The position numbers and the translations under genes are program-made. The notes beneath the pieces are model-generated. The model worked only from the letters and a program-made list of their open reading frames with translations. It was not told where the DNA came from and made no database searches. From NCBI GenBank assembly GCA_037179335.1, contig JAKZHN010000006.1:186001-250000 (forward strand): DNA of 64,000 nucleotides, given 5' to 3'. This document shows positions 1 to 14,565 of the stretch, one piece after another; the first letter of the stretch is position 1, and each line of letters begins with the position of its first letter. This DNA is from Cyclaneusma minus (lineage: Eukaryota; Ascomycota; Leotiomycetes; Marthamycetales; Marthamycetaceae).

Positions 1-3000
1 TTTGGAAATCTTTAATTTTATTAATGCGCAATTAATTTTTAAGCCCAATTATATAAGCTTGCAATATTAAATTTTAAATGGTTATTTTTTTTCTAATTTA
101 TAATAAAAACCCGATTTATATATTCCTTGCTTTTAAAATTTGTATAAAATTCATTTTAAAAATACTTTTAAATAAAAATTATAAAAATAAAAAGCTTTTA
201 ATTATTTTAAAGCCCTTTAAATTTAAAAATAAGAATATTTAAAAATTAAATTTATTAGAAATAGCCATAATAATATATTTGCTTTTAAAAAAATATATCC
301 TGGGATTATTTCCTTTTAGCAATTAGCTTGGTTTTAAAAATAAAATAAAATATTTATTTCAAAATAAACTTTTTAATGCTTACGGCTAAAAAAATACCTT
401 GCTTGCAATAATAATAAGCTAAATAATAATAATAAGCTTTTTATTATTTATTAAAAATTTAATAATTTGGCTAAGCAATTTAAAAAAGCCTTTAATAATA
501 TATTTATCAATTTCCGGAAATTAATTAATATTCAATATTAAAACCCCTATTAATTTCGGTTTTTTTTAATTTTCGGCCTTTAGCAATTAAATACAAATAC
601 CAAATATAAGCTTTAGCAAAGATATTTTTGCATTTGGTAATAAATTTGGTATTAATATTAACGCTAGCGGATTTTCTAATAATAATGCTTTTAATTTTAT
701 TATAAATAATATTACCAATAATATTAGTATATTTTATAATAATAAATTTGCTTAGTTTTTGCAAAATCTGCTTTATAACGCCTTTTTTTATTGCTTTAAT
801 TTTTGTTTTTAATAAATTGGATAATAAATTTGATTTTAAATTTAAAGCTTAATATATTATTATTAAAAATAAGCTTATTATTAATTATATTAAAAAAAAG
901 CTAATTATATTTTGCAATTAAAAAATATTTTTGCCGCTAAAAATCCATTTATTTAAAAAAACGTTTTATAAATTATTTTTTAAAAAAGCACGTATTTTAT
1001 ATTATAATATAATTTAAAGCATTGCTGTTAAAAATAAAATTTAACGCTTTTTAAATAATTAAAATTTTGGCTATAATAATAATAAACGCGAATAGAATAA
1101 TAATAATAATATTAATAGCAAAGGCAATTTTAATAATAATAATAATAATGGTAAAAACCGCTAAATGCGCTAAAAATATAAAGGTTTGCAAAGGTTTAAT
1201 GCTAAAAGAAAACAAAACAAATTGCGTTAAAAGGGCCTATTTTAAATATTATTAAATTGGCTATATAAAATAGAATTATCCTAATAATAAAATTTCTATA
1301 AAAAAAGGATAAAAATAAAATAGGCCAGGTTTAAATAGGCAAAAAGGAAAAAAGCGTATTTAATTTCAAATTGAAAAATAATACTGCTTAAATAAAACTT
1401 CCCATTTAGGTATTATTGCTAAGTCTTTTATAAATATTATTAATAATAAAAGATGTATAATTTTACATATATCAGAAAATTGCAAATTTTTAATTTAATT
1501 TAATGCTTTTATTAATAATAAAGCTTAAATATTATGCTTTATAAATACTAATATAGCTAAATAATTTATTATATTTATATATTTTATTTAATTTTTGAAT
1601 GAAGCCATTTTTATTTGGAATTATAATAATAATAAAGAATTTTTTACATTATTCTATATATTTTTTAATTTAATATTTAACAATTGCAAATTTCTATATA
1701 TTTCCTATTTGATTACCGATTTTAAATTATATAAATTTTTATTTAGCTTTAAGTGATAAAATAAAATTTAAATATTATTAAATTTTTATTATTATTATTT
1801 ATATTAGCCGGCGTATTTCAAACATAAAGCAATTTATAGCCGTTAATTTTTAAAATTAAAGGTTTTTTAGGCTTAAAAGCTTAAAAGAAACTAAATAAAA
1901 AGCTAAAACGGCCTAGCAAAATAAAGACGCCCTAGTATAATATACCAAATAAGCTGGTTATTATAACATAAAATATACCAATTGTTATAATATAATATAA
2001 TATATTATAATATATTATAATATATTTTAAAGACTGTTTTTATATATTAAATTATAATTTGCAAAGCTTTTTAAAAAATAAATTAAAAATTGGCTTATAT
2101 TTTTTTTAAAAAAAAATAGAATTTTAGCGCTAAAAAAACCGGGCGAAAATTAGATTTAAAAATATTTTGAAAATTAGGTTTAAAAATATCCTTATTTTAA
2201 ATATATATATAAGTTTTGCAAATAATATATAATATAATTTAAAAAATTTAAAAGCAAACGGTGCTATTATTTTTACTTATTTTTTTTATATAAAATTAAT
2301 AAGAAATTGAAACCTAAAAAGCTTCTAAAAAGCCAAAAATTAATTATAATATAATATTTTAAAAAAAGCTTTTTCTAAAGTTAAATAAAGCAATATATAT
2401 TTTTTAAACAAGCTTTAAATCAGTTGCCGGATTAAAAATCGTATAATATAAAAGTCGAGCTGGAAAACCCGAAGAGCAAATTATTTTACTTTTTATTTTA
2501 TATTATATTAAAAAGCCAATTGGAATTTATTAAATAAAATTATTAAAGGTGTATTTTTTAAAAATACCCCAATGGATTTTAATACCCAGTTTTTTATTTT
2601 TTTTAAATTATAAATAAGCATTAAATAAATTGTAAAATCTATAATAAAAAGTTGCTAGCTATTATTTTATTTCTTATATATTGGAAAAAAAATGGCAATT
2701 ATAAAACTTTGAAATGATTTATAATATTAAAAGCTTTTAATACTTAATAAATATAATAACGGGAAATTTTTAGCAAGTATTATTTTTGTATTAAATATAA
2801 GCCAGGACTTTTAAACAAAGTTATTTTTTTTATTTAATAAACGCAAAATATAAATTAAATTATTGCTATAAAAATTTTAAATTATATATATATAATATTA
2901 TTAAAAGAATGCTTAAATTTCGAAATTATTAAAAATTTATAATTAAACGCAATTGTTTTTTTTAATTTAGCGCTAATTAAGCTATTATAAATTATATTAA

Positions 3001-4596
3001 TTAATAAATTGCTTTAAGCCAATAAATAAACGGATAAGTTTTTTTTTAAAAGTATTGCTAAGCAATTAAAAATATAACGGCATTTCCGGAATTAATAGAT
3101 TTTACGATTTTTAATATATGGTATAATCTAATATTATATAAAAAATAATTTATAATTCTTTCAATTAGTATTTTATAAATCAATTTAATAGCAAAAATAT
3201 ATAGAAGTATTTAAATAATTTATTTTGGCCGTATAAAAATCCGCAAATTAATTTAAAAGCGCTATTAATAAAAAAGGTAATTGAAAAATATTAATTGCTA
3301 TATTAAAAAGTATAGATTTTATATAAAAGCTAAAATATTTTAAAATAAAATACTGGGCCTACTAAATTTATTATTAGTTTTAAATAAATTTTAATAATAT
3401 ATAATAATTAATTTTTATTATATATTTAAAAATAAAACAACACTATAATATAATTATAATTATAATTTGCCAGCTTAATAAAAAAATATTTATAATGCTT
3501 TACTTTTCAATAATAAATATAGAAAAAATAATAAAGATTTTTTATATTATAATATAGTTTATTTATAAAGCTTTAAAGATTATTATATTAAATTAAAAAT
3601 TATAATTTATTATGAATATAGCAATTTATTTTTTATTTGCTTATTAGCTATAAATTAACGGCCAAATCGAAATTGAAAACGCTATTTTAAATTTTAAATT
3701 GATTTTTTAATTGATTTTAAAACAATTGGCCAAAATAATTGCCCTTTATAAATGCAATAGCTATAATACTATTATAAAATTCAATTAATATAAATTCAAT
3801 TAAAATATAAATTAAAATATAAATTATATATAAATTTTAATTAGGAAATTTTTAAATTCAATTTTTTATATAAGCGTTAAATTAGAATAATACAATTAAA
3901 TAATAAATCTATATTTAATGTTATTAAAAACTTGCTTTAAATATTATAAACATTGCTTAACAATTATAAATAATTTAGGCAAATAAAAATTATTAAATTA
4001 TTAATTTTAATATTAGAAATTATATTTATATTATAATTAGATCTTAAAAAGCTTTATAAATTTAATTAAAAGCTAATAAATAAAATAGCAGAATTTTAAA
4101 AAATTGCTAAAAAAAAGCCAAGCATTTTATTTTAATTTATTTAAAGGCATTTAAATATATTTAACTTTTTATTTTAGCAAGCTATAATTAATTAGATTAA
4201 ATTTGCTTTTTAAATAAATTATAAGGCCTAAGCTATTAATACAAAGTAATAATTATAAGAAATAAAAAGTTTTTCAAATTTTAAATTTGCAATTTTTAAA
4301 ACAAAAGCTTTATTACCAAATAAATTAAAAATTATAATATAATTCCAATATTAAATAATATCTATATAAAAATTTTAAATACGCGCTTATAAAATTTAAA
4401 AAGTTTTATAATGCTAATTTTGTAAAGCCAAGGCTTTTAAAAAACTTGGATAAATGAGAAATATATAATAAAATATTGGAAATAAAACATAAAACAATAA
4501 ATTTATTAAAAGCTGATATTATTTAAATAGCTTTAATTTAAATAAATTAAAAAAAAATAGAAAAGGCTTGCGAATAGGCTTTTTAGCCGGGGGGAA

Positions 4597-4785
4597 TATT
4601 ATACCGGCCTTGGGCTGCATATGTTTTATTTTGCAAATATATAACCGGATTAATTATAGCTTTAATTCCATTTATATATAAAGCTTTCCAAGGCTTTTTA
4701 AATTTCTTTTGTTTTATAGCAATAAATAACCATTAATAGCGTTTTTCACTGGGTTTAGCCCGATAAAAAAATCCAGCTCGTGACA
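4597..4785 (+). repeat. Candidate degraded 3' LTR with upstream polypurine tract
   Basis: A purine run (GGGGGGAATA, about 4589-4598) stands out in the AT-rich block. It is followed by about 190 bp that starts TATTATACCGGCC and ends CTCGTGACA. If TATTATA is a mutated form of TGTTGTA or TGTCGTGA, the segment has the TG...CA ends of an LTR and sits directly after a polypurine tract, as a 3' LTR on the plus strand should. No second copy was found in the window, so the 5' LTR would lie left of position 1 or be unrecognisable. It could also be a chance GC islet. Confidence 0.35.
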
Positions 4786-7700
4786 ATTTTTAAATTAAAA
4801 ATATAATCTATTTTTTATTAATTGTTTTCGCCATTTAAAATGATAATTGGAAATAGTCCTAGTAATTATTATTTGGAAAATGAATTATTTAAATAATACT
4901 AAAGCAGGCTAGTATAAAAAACATTGTATAAAACGGCTTTAATATAAATTCGTAAAAGATTAAATGCAAAAAAATAAGGCTATATTATTATATAATGGCA
5001 AATAGGCTAATCCATTTTGGTCCGAGCCTTTTTTTTGGCATTTTTAAATTTTTTATAAATAAATAAAGTATATTACCAATTTGGTAATTGGGGTATAATT
5101 TGCAGCATTTATTAATATAAAATCGCATTTATTTTTAAAAAAAAAACATTAATTCTTTTATAAACTCTTTAATAAAATTAATATTATAATTAAATAAAAA
5201 ATAAAAAAGCATTTTTGTATTTATTTATAAAGCTAAATATATAACGGCTGCCGCAAATGCTAAATAAGGATAATAAATCGCTTAAATGCTGAAAAATATT
5301 AAATATAATAAATTGGTAAAAACAATTTTTATTATATAAATATATATAAAACAAATAGGGCATTATAGCTTTTATTAAAAAGAATTAGCTTTACAAAAAA
5401 TTTAAATATATTAATATTATTTATTATTTTATTAAAAAGCTAAAAAACAATTGCAAGCAATAAATAATTTATATTAGTATTTAAAATATAATTGCAAATA
5501 AATTTATCAAAGTTTTATAAAGGGTTTGATTTGCAAAGTTTAAAAAGCTATTGAAATTGGAAAATAATAGTCCGGGGAAAAGAAAATATTGGGTATAATA
5601 GGTATTGGATATAAAAGAATAAAGCTATAAAAAAACGTTATATTATAGTACATAGCTAAATAATATATAATATATTATAAAGCTTTGCAATATAGCCCAA
5701 ATTGGTTATCATTATAATAGTTAAAAATAAATTAGCAAATAAAATGCATTATATATATTCCTTAGCTATAAAAAATAGCTGCTACCTTTTTTAAATAAAA
5801 ATAGCAATGCTTAAATGATATATATTAAAAGCCTTGCTTAGCTTTTTTAATAAGCAATGCTTTTTTTTATATTTTTAGCTTATATATTTTATAAAATATT
5901 TGCAAAAGAAAAATGGTTTTATATAATTTTTTTTTATATAATTTTGGGCCTTAAAGCTTTTAAATATAAACTTTTGCTTTTTAATAATTTCATATTTGGT
6001 TTTGGTTATTAATTTCGGCTTTTTATTTTAGCTATATAAATTAATAGGTTTTTATTAATCTGCTATTATTAATAATTACCTTTAAATTTATTTTTATTTA
6101 ATTTTTAAATTTTTTATTTTAATATGTAATTTTTATTATTTATTATTAATTAATTTTATATTTTTATTTAATTATTTTAATTTTAAAATTTTTATATCAA
6201 AATTTATTGGGATTTTATTATTTTTATTAGCTTATATATATTTTTCTTGCTTTTGCGCATGTTTTTCTTATAAATGCCGAAAAATTAATATAATAGCGGC
6301 TTATTTTAAATAATTGGTTTTAGGGTTTTTTTAATTTTTTGCTTTATATATATATATATATATATTATATATTTTTTATAATAATAATATATTAATTTTT
6401 GACTATATTCTTAATTTCGAATTTTTTATTTAAGTTTTTAGCAAAGTTCCATTTTTTTTTCATTTTTTTTTATTATAGCAATTATATTAGGCTTTATTAA
6501 AGCTTTATTTTTAGAAAGCCGGCCTTTTTATTTTTATTAGGCCTTTTTTTATTATTGCCTTATATTGGTTTTTTAATATATATTTATTTAACGGAATTTT
6601 TTAATTTTTTTTAAAAAAAAGCTAATATTATAATTTTTAGTATTATTAATTATAAAATATAAAATTTTAGCAATAATTTATTTTAAGCCTTTCATAATAA
6701 AAATTATAATTATAATTATAATATTAATATTAAATTTACAATTTTATTATAAAATTTAAATTATATTTTTATTAAGTCTACATTTATATTTTAAATTTGT
6801 ATTTATATTTATTATATATAAAGCTTTTATTTAATCTTTTTTATAAAATTTTGAGTATTTATCATTAGGCTATAAATAATTTTAAATATAATTATTGTTA
6901 TAATAACTATAAGCTTTTTTATTATATAATATTGTTTTTTTGCTTTTTTTATTTTGTTTTATTAATTAATTTATTATTTTGCAAATTTTTGCTATTTAAT
7001 TTTTTTTATTTAATACAGCTTATAATACTTTTATATTTTATTATTATTGCTATATTAAAATCCAATTTCTTTTAAGAAACGAATATATTAATTATAATAA
7101 AAAATCAATTTAATTAAAAAATAATATAAAAGTTGCTAAAACGTTTTTTATTTTAAAATTTATATTTTTTAAAAATATAAAATATATAATATATTTAGAA
7201 ATATTATAGCTGCAATAATAGCTTTAATTAAAATTATTTTTATAATTTATACCCTAATATATATAATATATAATATTATATAATAAATTAATTATTTTTT
7301 TAATTATTTTTTATTTAATATAAAAGACAGGATTTTTAGCAATATAATATAAAGTATAAAAGCTATAAATTTAATATATATAAATTAAAATTTAAATATA
7401 TTATAAACTTTTTAAATTTATTAATTAAATTTATTTTATATAATATTTATTTTTAATTACACTATTTAATATATAAAGTTTATAACTTTTATTTACGCGT
7501 TTTATAAACTTTAATTAAATTCATTTTATTATTTAATTCTTAATTTTTAATTCTTTAATTAAAGTTTTTATAAAATATAATATAATTAAATTTAATTTAA
7601 AATATAAAAAAAATAATTAAATTTATATTTTTATATTTTAAATACTTTTATTTCTGCTTTTGCTTAATATTGCATATAATTAAATATTCTATATTTAAAT

Positions 7701-9525
7701 ATAAGGCTAAAATTAGCCTTTTAATATTTCTTTTTAAAGCTTGCGCTTTTTTTTATAATTTTTCCATTATTATTATAATTTAGTTTTAATATTTATTCAA
7801 TAAATTTGCTTAAAATTATTAAAGCATTTTTAAGGCTTTTTTGAATTAAGTTTTAATTTTAATTTTAGCTTGAGTTTTTTTTAATATATATAAAATATAA
7901 GCTAATTTTTTTAATTTCTTTTTATATATTATAATTTTTTAATTATTTACTTTTAATTATTTCTATAAATTTTGAATTTTATAAAATATAATTTATATAT
8001 ATGATTTTAAAATATTTTAGAAAATTTTAAAAACCTAATCTAAAACATATTATATAATGTTTTTAATTAAAATTAAAATTAGAATTTTAAATAATAAGCT
8101 TAGTCTTTTTTTTTTTCTAATAATAATAAAAACGCTGATATATTTTTTTACTAGCGTTTTAGCTTTGAAAAAAAAACCAATCTAGACTTTTTTATTAAAA
8201 TATATATTTTTATATTTGTTTATATATTACTTTATATATTTATTAATAATATTTCTTTAATTTCTGTAATACTATATATTTATTATATTATTTTTTCTTT
8301 TTCTTTTTTTTATATTGAATATTCTAAATTATATAAATTATATAAAAAATTTAATATTAATTTATAAATAATATTTATATATTATAAAAATAAAACAAAT
8401 TTAAAAAACAAATTGCATTATTATAGGCAAATTTTATTACAGCTAATTAAATTACCTGATCGTTTTTTTATTATAATAATATTATATATAAATTTTTGAA
8501 ATTTGGTTTATTTGCCTTATTTACCTATTTATTTAAAAATAAAATAAAATATTATATTTATATATTATATAAATTTTATAGCAAAAATCTTTTTATAATA
8601 TAGTAATAAATATAAAGCTATAATCAAATATAATAATTTTTAGAAGAATTATAAAAAAGTTAATTTTATTAAAAAAGAAAATTATTAAAAACTGCGTATT
8701 AATATTTTTAATTATATATATAAACTATATACTTTACTTATATATTATAATTTTAGCAAATTTATAATAAAAATTTATAATAAATATATTTATAATTTAT
8801 TAATTAAAAATAAAAATTATAACTAATTATAAAATAAAATATAGCAATTATATATATAATTTTATAGTTTTGTTTTTATATTTAATTAATAATATTTATA
8901 ATAAATTAAAATTAATACTTAATTTATTTTAAAATAGCTTATTAATTTGCTATTCTAATAGATATATCAAAATTTATTATAATATATATATATTATAATT
9001 CATTATTTTTAAATTATTTCTATTTATTTTTAAATAATATAAATTAGCCTTATATTTTTATTATATCTTTATTATTTTTTTAAATTTTAAAAATAATTAT
9101 AAAATTTGCTTTAATTATTTTAGCTTTTAAGCTTTTGTAGTTTAAATAAAACATAAATTTTTATTTATAATATATAAATAAAATATATAATATTAGTTTT
9201 CTGGCTTAATAATTTCAATTAAAATATAATTGCCGTATTTATAAAAGCAGCTATATTTTTTAAAAGTTATATATTCAAAATATAATTAAATAAATAGCAA
9301 AGCTTTTATTATAATATAATCAAAAAACAAATTAATATTTTTGCTTAAACAGGTTTTATTGCTTTTTTATAGTTTGGCCTATAAAATAAAAAATTAATAA
9401 AATTTTTAATTTTTATAATATATTTAATTTTAAAATTTTAAAATTTTAATTTTATAGCTTATTTTATTTAATATTTATCAAATAATATAAATTATTATAA
9501 TTTAAAAGCATTTAAACTTTATAAT

Positions 9526-9716
9526 ATATATTTTTAATATATTATTTTTAATATATTATTTTTAATATATTATATTTAATATATTATATTTTATATATTA
9601 TGTTTAATATATTATTTTTAATATATTATTTTTAATATATTATTTTTAATATATTATTTTTAATATATTATTTTTAATATATTATTTTTAATATATTATT
9701 TTTAATATAAAAAATA
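9526..9716. repeat. 15-bp AT-only tandem repeat
   Basis: About a dozen head-to-tail copies of a 15-base unit close to TTATTTTTAATATAT are visible. A few middle copies vary (TTATATTTAATATAT, TTATGTTTAATATAT) and the right-hand copies are almost identical. The array contains no coding potential. The homogeneous right half suggests recent slippage or unequal exchange after the surrounding repeat had become AT-rich. Confidence 0.85.
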
Positions 9717-11847
9717 TATAATTATAAGCAATTTAATATTATATATTTAATATATTAATTTTGTATTAATTAGCTTATAAAATTAAAAAGCTATTAAATG
9801 TTAATAATATTATATTAAATTATTTTAAAATTTCTAATATTGCAAATTTAAAAATATTATATATAATTTGCAAATATTTTACAAAATTAAAATATTGCAA
9901 TATTGATTTATTTGCAAATGCGCTTTTAATACATTAAAAGGCTTTTTGCGCTTTTAAAAGCCATTTAAATAGGCCTTTTTTTATTATTTATATTATTAAT
10001 AAGCAAATTAATTATAGATAATATAATTTTATTATATTTTAAAATAAACCGCCTATAAAACTTAATTTATTCTAAAAATAATTACAATTTTATATATATA
10101 ATTAATATAGGTCCTTTTTAAATAATTTATATTTTTTCTGGTTTTATATATATTATAAAGCTTAAAAATAAAATTTTATTTATTTTAAATTTAAATTTAT
10201 TTTCTTTTATAAACAAATCTTTTATAATTTTCTAAATATAGCTTTTATATATTTATTATATTTACTAAAAAACTTTAAATAAATTAAAATATTATTAAAA
10301 TAAAGTATAATAATAATATTTAAGAACAAAATTAAATATTATATTTATATAAATTTAAGTTATAGCTAATATATTTATTAATTTAAATAATATTACTAAA
10401 TATTTAAAATTGCTATATTTTATATAAAATATTATTTTTTACTTATGTGTTTTATATATAAATTTTATAATATATATTTTTAAAATCCAGCTTAATAAAA
10501 ATTTTGGCTTTTTTCAATGTAGCTAAAAATTTATTAATTAAAAGAAAATTAATAATTATATTATTTAATTTCTTATAATTAATATATAAATATAAGCTAT
10601 TTTTTTAAAAAAAATATAAATAATATAAAAGCTTTTATTAGGCTTTTTAATTTGCAAATTTAATCTTTTATTAATATATTATTTAAAAAAAAATTAATAA
10701 AAAAGATATTTTAATTTTTATAATATAATTTTAATTAAAATATATAAATAATATATTGATCTTTTATTATATTAAAAATATTATCAAAATAGCTTATTTT
10801 TTATGGTTTTTTATATTTTATATTTTAATTTTAATTTTAATTTAAATATTAATTACAATTAAATAATCCATTACTAACGAGCCTTATTAACGCTCTTCCT
10901 GTCTATCAGTTATTAGGGTCTCGAATAGGAGTTGGTTCTCGAATCGAAACTGGTCCTCATTAGCGATCGGCGTCACCGGCCTTTCTTGTGCACTCCAGGA
11001 TAGTGCACTCCAGGATAGCGTCCTCTGCTTGCTTTACTTTGGAAAATTCAATCCATCAAATAGGGGGAGCATTTTCTTCGAATCACGAGCTCTTCTTCTT
11101 GCCCCAGCTCGCAAGCCAAGATCGAAATGAGAAGACGCAACTCCGGAGGGGACATGCGTGGTCTTCTCCAGACCCAGCTTGGTTTGGTGGAAAGAGGTTT
11201 AGGTTCAGTCGACCTGGTTTTATTCTCTTCTTGATGCGCTTAGCGAGCTGCAGAGGCTGGCGTGCGTCAAGCGGGGCAGAGTGTTTGCTAATATGTTTCT
11301 CGGCTGGGGTGAATTTAAGGGTGAAGCTGGGGTAGCTGGGGTCGCATGCCACCTCCTCCCATGGCTCTACTTCTGCTGATTCGAACATGAACCTTTCCAA
11401 AGGCCACGCTGTGCCCACCCCCGCCTCCACCGGCGGCCAGCCCTCTATGCTAATGCATATATCCGAACAGCACGCACTGCCGCTGAAGAGCGTGATTCCA
11501 TCCTTCCTCCATAGAAGGTAGATCTCCGTTAACTAGGCTTCAATGTGAGCTCTTTCCCCATTTTAACGCGTGGCATCTCTTTTTCCTTGAGCTCATCCGC
11601 ATTTACCATTCTTTGCAAGTACAATTTCACTTAAGGCGGAGTCGCCAGCTGGTTTGGTTTGATGAAAGCAAGTTTTGTTCTAGGCGTTCTTGCTTTTATT
11701 ATTTTTTAAATGCTTGCTCAATAAGCTGCAGAACAGCGATAGCTTGCAACAAGCGGATTGTTTGCTAACGAGTTTGTCGAACAGAGTGAATCTAGGGGTG
11801 AAGCAGGGCTCCATACTAACACCCACCACGCTAACAGTGCCAGGAAG

Positions 11848-14565
11848 AGCCTGAGGCATCTGTGTTCTATAAGAGCTTCTCGCATCTCCGGTTCTCCTTC
11901 CCTTTTTTATCGCAATCAACCATCGGCACCCTCAAAATATTTCCACGTGAGATGGTTGTGCAGCTCCTGCTACGTATTTTGGCACTTCCACGTGCCTCCT
12001 TCTGCTTTCACCTGCCACTTTCACTTGCGAGAACAATTAGAATTCGAAGCTTGTTTAGGCTACGGTAGGTCAATATCGAATTGGCTAGTCAATTTAGGCG
12101 TGGGAGACCTTAATGAGAGTAAGGTACAAGAGCTTTTCGGTAAAAAGGCGCCGTCATGAAACAACTGCTTTACAAATATACATGTATTAGCTTGACTGAA
12201 TATGTCAGATTGAGGGTCAGTGTCGCTAATTGAGTGTGAGGTTGAATGGCATGGAAGAACTGTTCGCCTAAGTCTTAGCGCCGTAAGCCTGAGGCATCTA
12301 AGTTTTATAAAAGCTTCTTCGCATCTCCGGCTCCCCTTCCCTTCTTTACCCCAATCAACCTTCGGCACCCTCAAAATATTTCCACGTGAGATTTGTGCCG
12401 CTCCTGTTACGCATTTTTGCACTGAGGTCTGTGGAACTTAGCTGGAGACGACAGCGAGCGTCCAGGGTATCGACAGGACCCTTTCAACTTGCGGGAAAAA
12501 CTAGAAATCGGAGCCTGTTTTAGGCCGCGGCAGGTCGATCTTTGACTGCGGAATTAGTTTTCACTTAAGAGAGCATTGTACAGGGGCACTCTGGTGAGAA
12601 GATACCGTGTTGGATCACCTGGTCCATAAACATACCAGCCCAATGGAACTGGGTTAGGTTGAAGCTGATCAATCTCGCCAAGTGAAGGTTAGGTTAAGCG
12701 GCATGGAAAAATTATTCGCCTAAAGCTTAGCGCTTTGCTTCTAGAGCCTGAGGCCATCATGCTGGTGCTTAAAACAGCTTCGCAGTCTCCAACTCTTCTC
12801 CTTCTCTAAGCAATCGGCGTTACGCACCTTCTCGTCCACTCCTGGATTAATTTGTATACGTTTTTTTTTTTGGCATAACTTGTGGCCCGGGTGCCCCCCC
12901 CCCGTTTAACCAAAAACACCTGGCAAACCCCGGGCTTCCCCCCCCCCCCCCCCCCCCCCAGCCACTGGTTTATATAGCAAGCAGAAGACGAAAGCCGTGG
13001 CGTCCAAGGCCTCCCCGGCCAAACCGCAACCGCCAATATACAATTCTCCCCATATAAGATTCCAAGCACAATGGGGACGTCGTCCTCCATATGCGTAACG
13101 CCGATCGCTAAAGAGCCAACACCGACACGCAGGCGTGGTTGGTATTTACCATCTGTGGTAACCCGAACTTACCAAGGGCCACAAGTGGCGCCGGTTGCGT
13201 ATGACCACCGTCGGTACAGCCAGTCCTACGCTAGCAGCGTTGCTCCTATGAGCAATGGAGTACTACAGATTCATTGAGCTTCGAGGGAGAATACTGGAGA
13301 AATGAGAGGTAGCGCAGTCAACATATGGGAGCGTTGTTGAGGCGTATTGTGTTGAGCCTAATCGCGTTTCGGCTGACCGGTACGGTGTTATGAAGAAGGG
13401 AAGGAGAGCTGGAGAGCGCGAAGTTCTTTTAAGCTCCAAAATGGCGGCCCGCGCCCCTAGTGGCAAGGCTAAGCTTTAGGCGAACAATTTTTCCACGCCG
13501 TTCAACCTCACACTCACACTCACTACTACTTACTTGGCGACATTGTACAGCTCTAATAAGGCGCTTTAGGGGAGGCTCCCGATTTCGTATTACGGGCTCT
13601 CCGGCCCTTCGGCATTTAGTTGTTCCATAGCTCAAGCGAACGGGGCTAGTTGCTCGCCTCAGCGCTAGCGCCGTTCCCTCACTTTAAGAAAGGCGGCTCT
13701 CTCTTGAGCTCCCTTCTTTCCGCAAGAATTTGCCATCGAACACGATCATCGCACATGAACGCAAACGCATACCGTGTTCTTCCTCTCGCCTAGTAGCTCT
13801 TACGAAAGCAATGCAAGCGTACCTCGACAACACCCTCTACGACCTCCCCAGAATGTCCTGATTGGCAAAAAGGAAGGCAACACATCACGATCTTTGCCAC
13901 GTCGCAAACAAGCATCTGTCAAACCCCAAGCAGGCCTCCAGCTGCCGAGTTATTGAACGAGCAGAAGACGAAAGCCGTAGTCTTGGGCCTTCCCGACTAA
14001 GCCGCAAACCCCCAAACCAAGCCGCAACAACCGCAGCAACTACATTTTGTACAATTCCATGGACAAAGTGGGCGTCTCAGAGACTATGCCAAAACGCCGC
14101 TGTCGACAGCGATTTCCACCCCACTTGTTGTGACCCCCTGGGATAGTCATAACACTAGATCACAAAGCTGGAGCGAGGAGCCATGGAAGAACTTGCCCGC
14201 CTAGGTGAGGCACTAGCGCAGGGGCCCTCATGCTCCAGCTTAAAAGCGCGAGAGAGCTCTCCACTCTCTCTCTCCTCTCCATGACCGGTCAACCCCGAGG
14301 TCGAAGAATACATCGAAGAGCTCGTGGACGAGAAGATCTCGGGATTTGGAGTGCGAAATTCGTTGCGCCATCCAAACAGTTCGTCGAACAACGGGGCTCT
14401 GTTTCCTGTTCCGGCATCTGCTTGATCCCTTTGACTAGGACCAAGTCCTTGGCCACCACTTGCGCTGGGACTGGAGGCCATCGTGCCGCGTTTCGCAGAG
14501 GAGGAAGGGAGAGTTGGAGACTCTCCTGCTTTTTAAGTTTGCCAAATCTACGCTAGCACCGGAGC
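11848..14565. repeat. Seven copies of a core-promoter-like module on both strands
   Basis: The module has three parts: a block like GGCATGGAAAAATTGTTCGCC ending in CTTAGCGC, a TATA-like element (TTATAAAAG or CTTAAAAG), and a pyrimidine-rich stretch such as CTCCAACTCTCCTTC. Copies lie at about 11848-11953 (+, partial), 12231-12392 (+), 12683-12815 (+), 13390-13522 (-), 13637-13720 (+, diverged), 14175-14285 (+, diverged) and 14490-14565 (-, partial). The first two are longest and most alike, both running through GGCACCCTCAAAATATTTCC to CACGTGAGAT. A TATA-like element followed by a CT-rich tract is typical of fungal core promoters, so the modules may be promoters of a decayed small-gene family. 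A non-coding repeat is the alternative. Confidence 0.55.
12894..12959. repeat. Poly-C tracts (10 and 22 nt)
   Basis: A run of 10 C (12894-12903) and a run of 22 C (12938-12959) lie 34 bp apart. Long pure C/G runs are rare in fungal genomes. The complementary G strand could form a G-quadruplex. The exact run length is also the kind of value that sequencing and assembly get wrong. Confidence 0.9.

Larger units (their letters stand above)
1..10862. mobile_element. AT-rich block of RIP-degraded repeats
   Basis: Almost the whole stretch is A and T, with TpA steps dominating and C or G mostly confined to GC, CCGG and GGCC islets. Every frame is full of stops, and the few open stretches (for example near 525-764 and 1067-1255) are low-complexity Ile/Lys/Asn strings. 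This is the usual appearance of transposons mutated by repeat-induced point mutation in Pezizomycotina. The edge at about 10862 is abrupt, changing to ordinary GC-balanced DNA within a few tens of bases. One possible polypurine tract and 3' LTR lie at 4587-4785, and a 15-bp tandem array lies at 9526-9716. I could not recognise a reverse transcriptase or transposase in any frame here, so the element type is unknown. More than one element is probably present. Confidence 0.8.

Noticed and set aside
525..1255. Short open frames in the AT-rich block
   Set aside because: They are Ile/Lys/Asn strings produced by AT-rich sequence and have no protein-like features.
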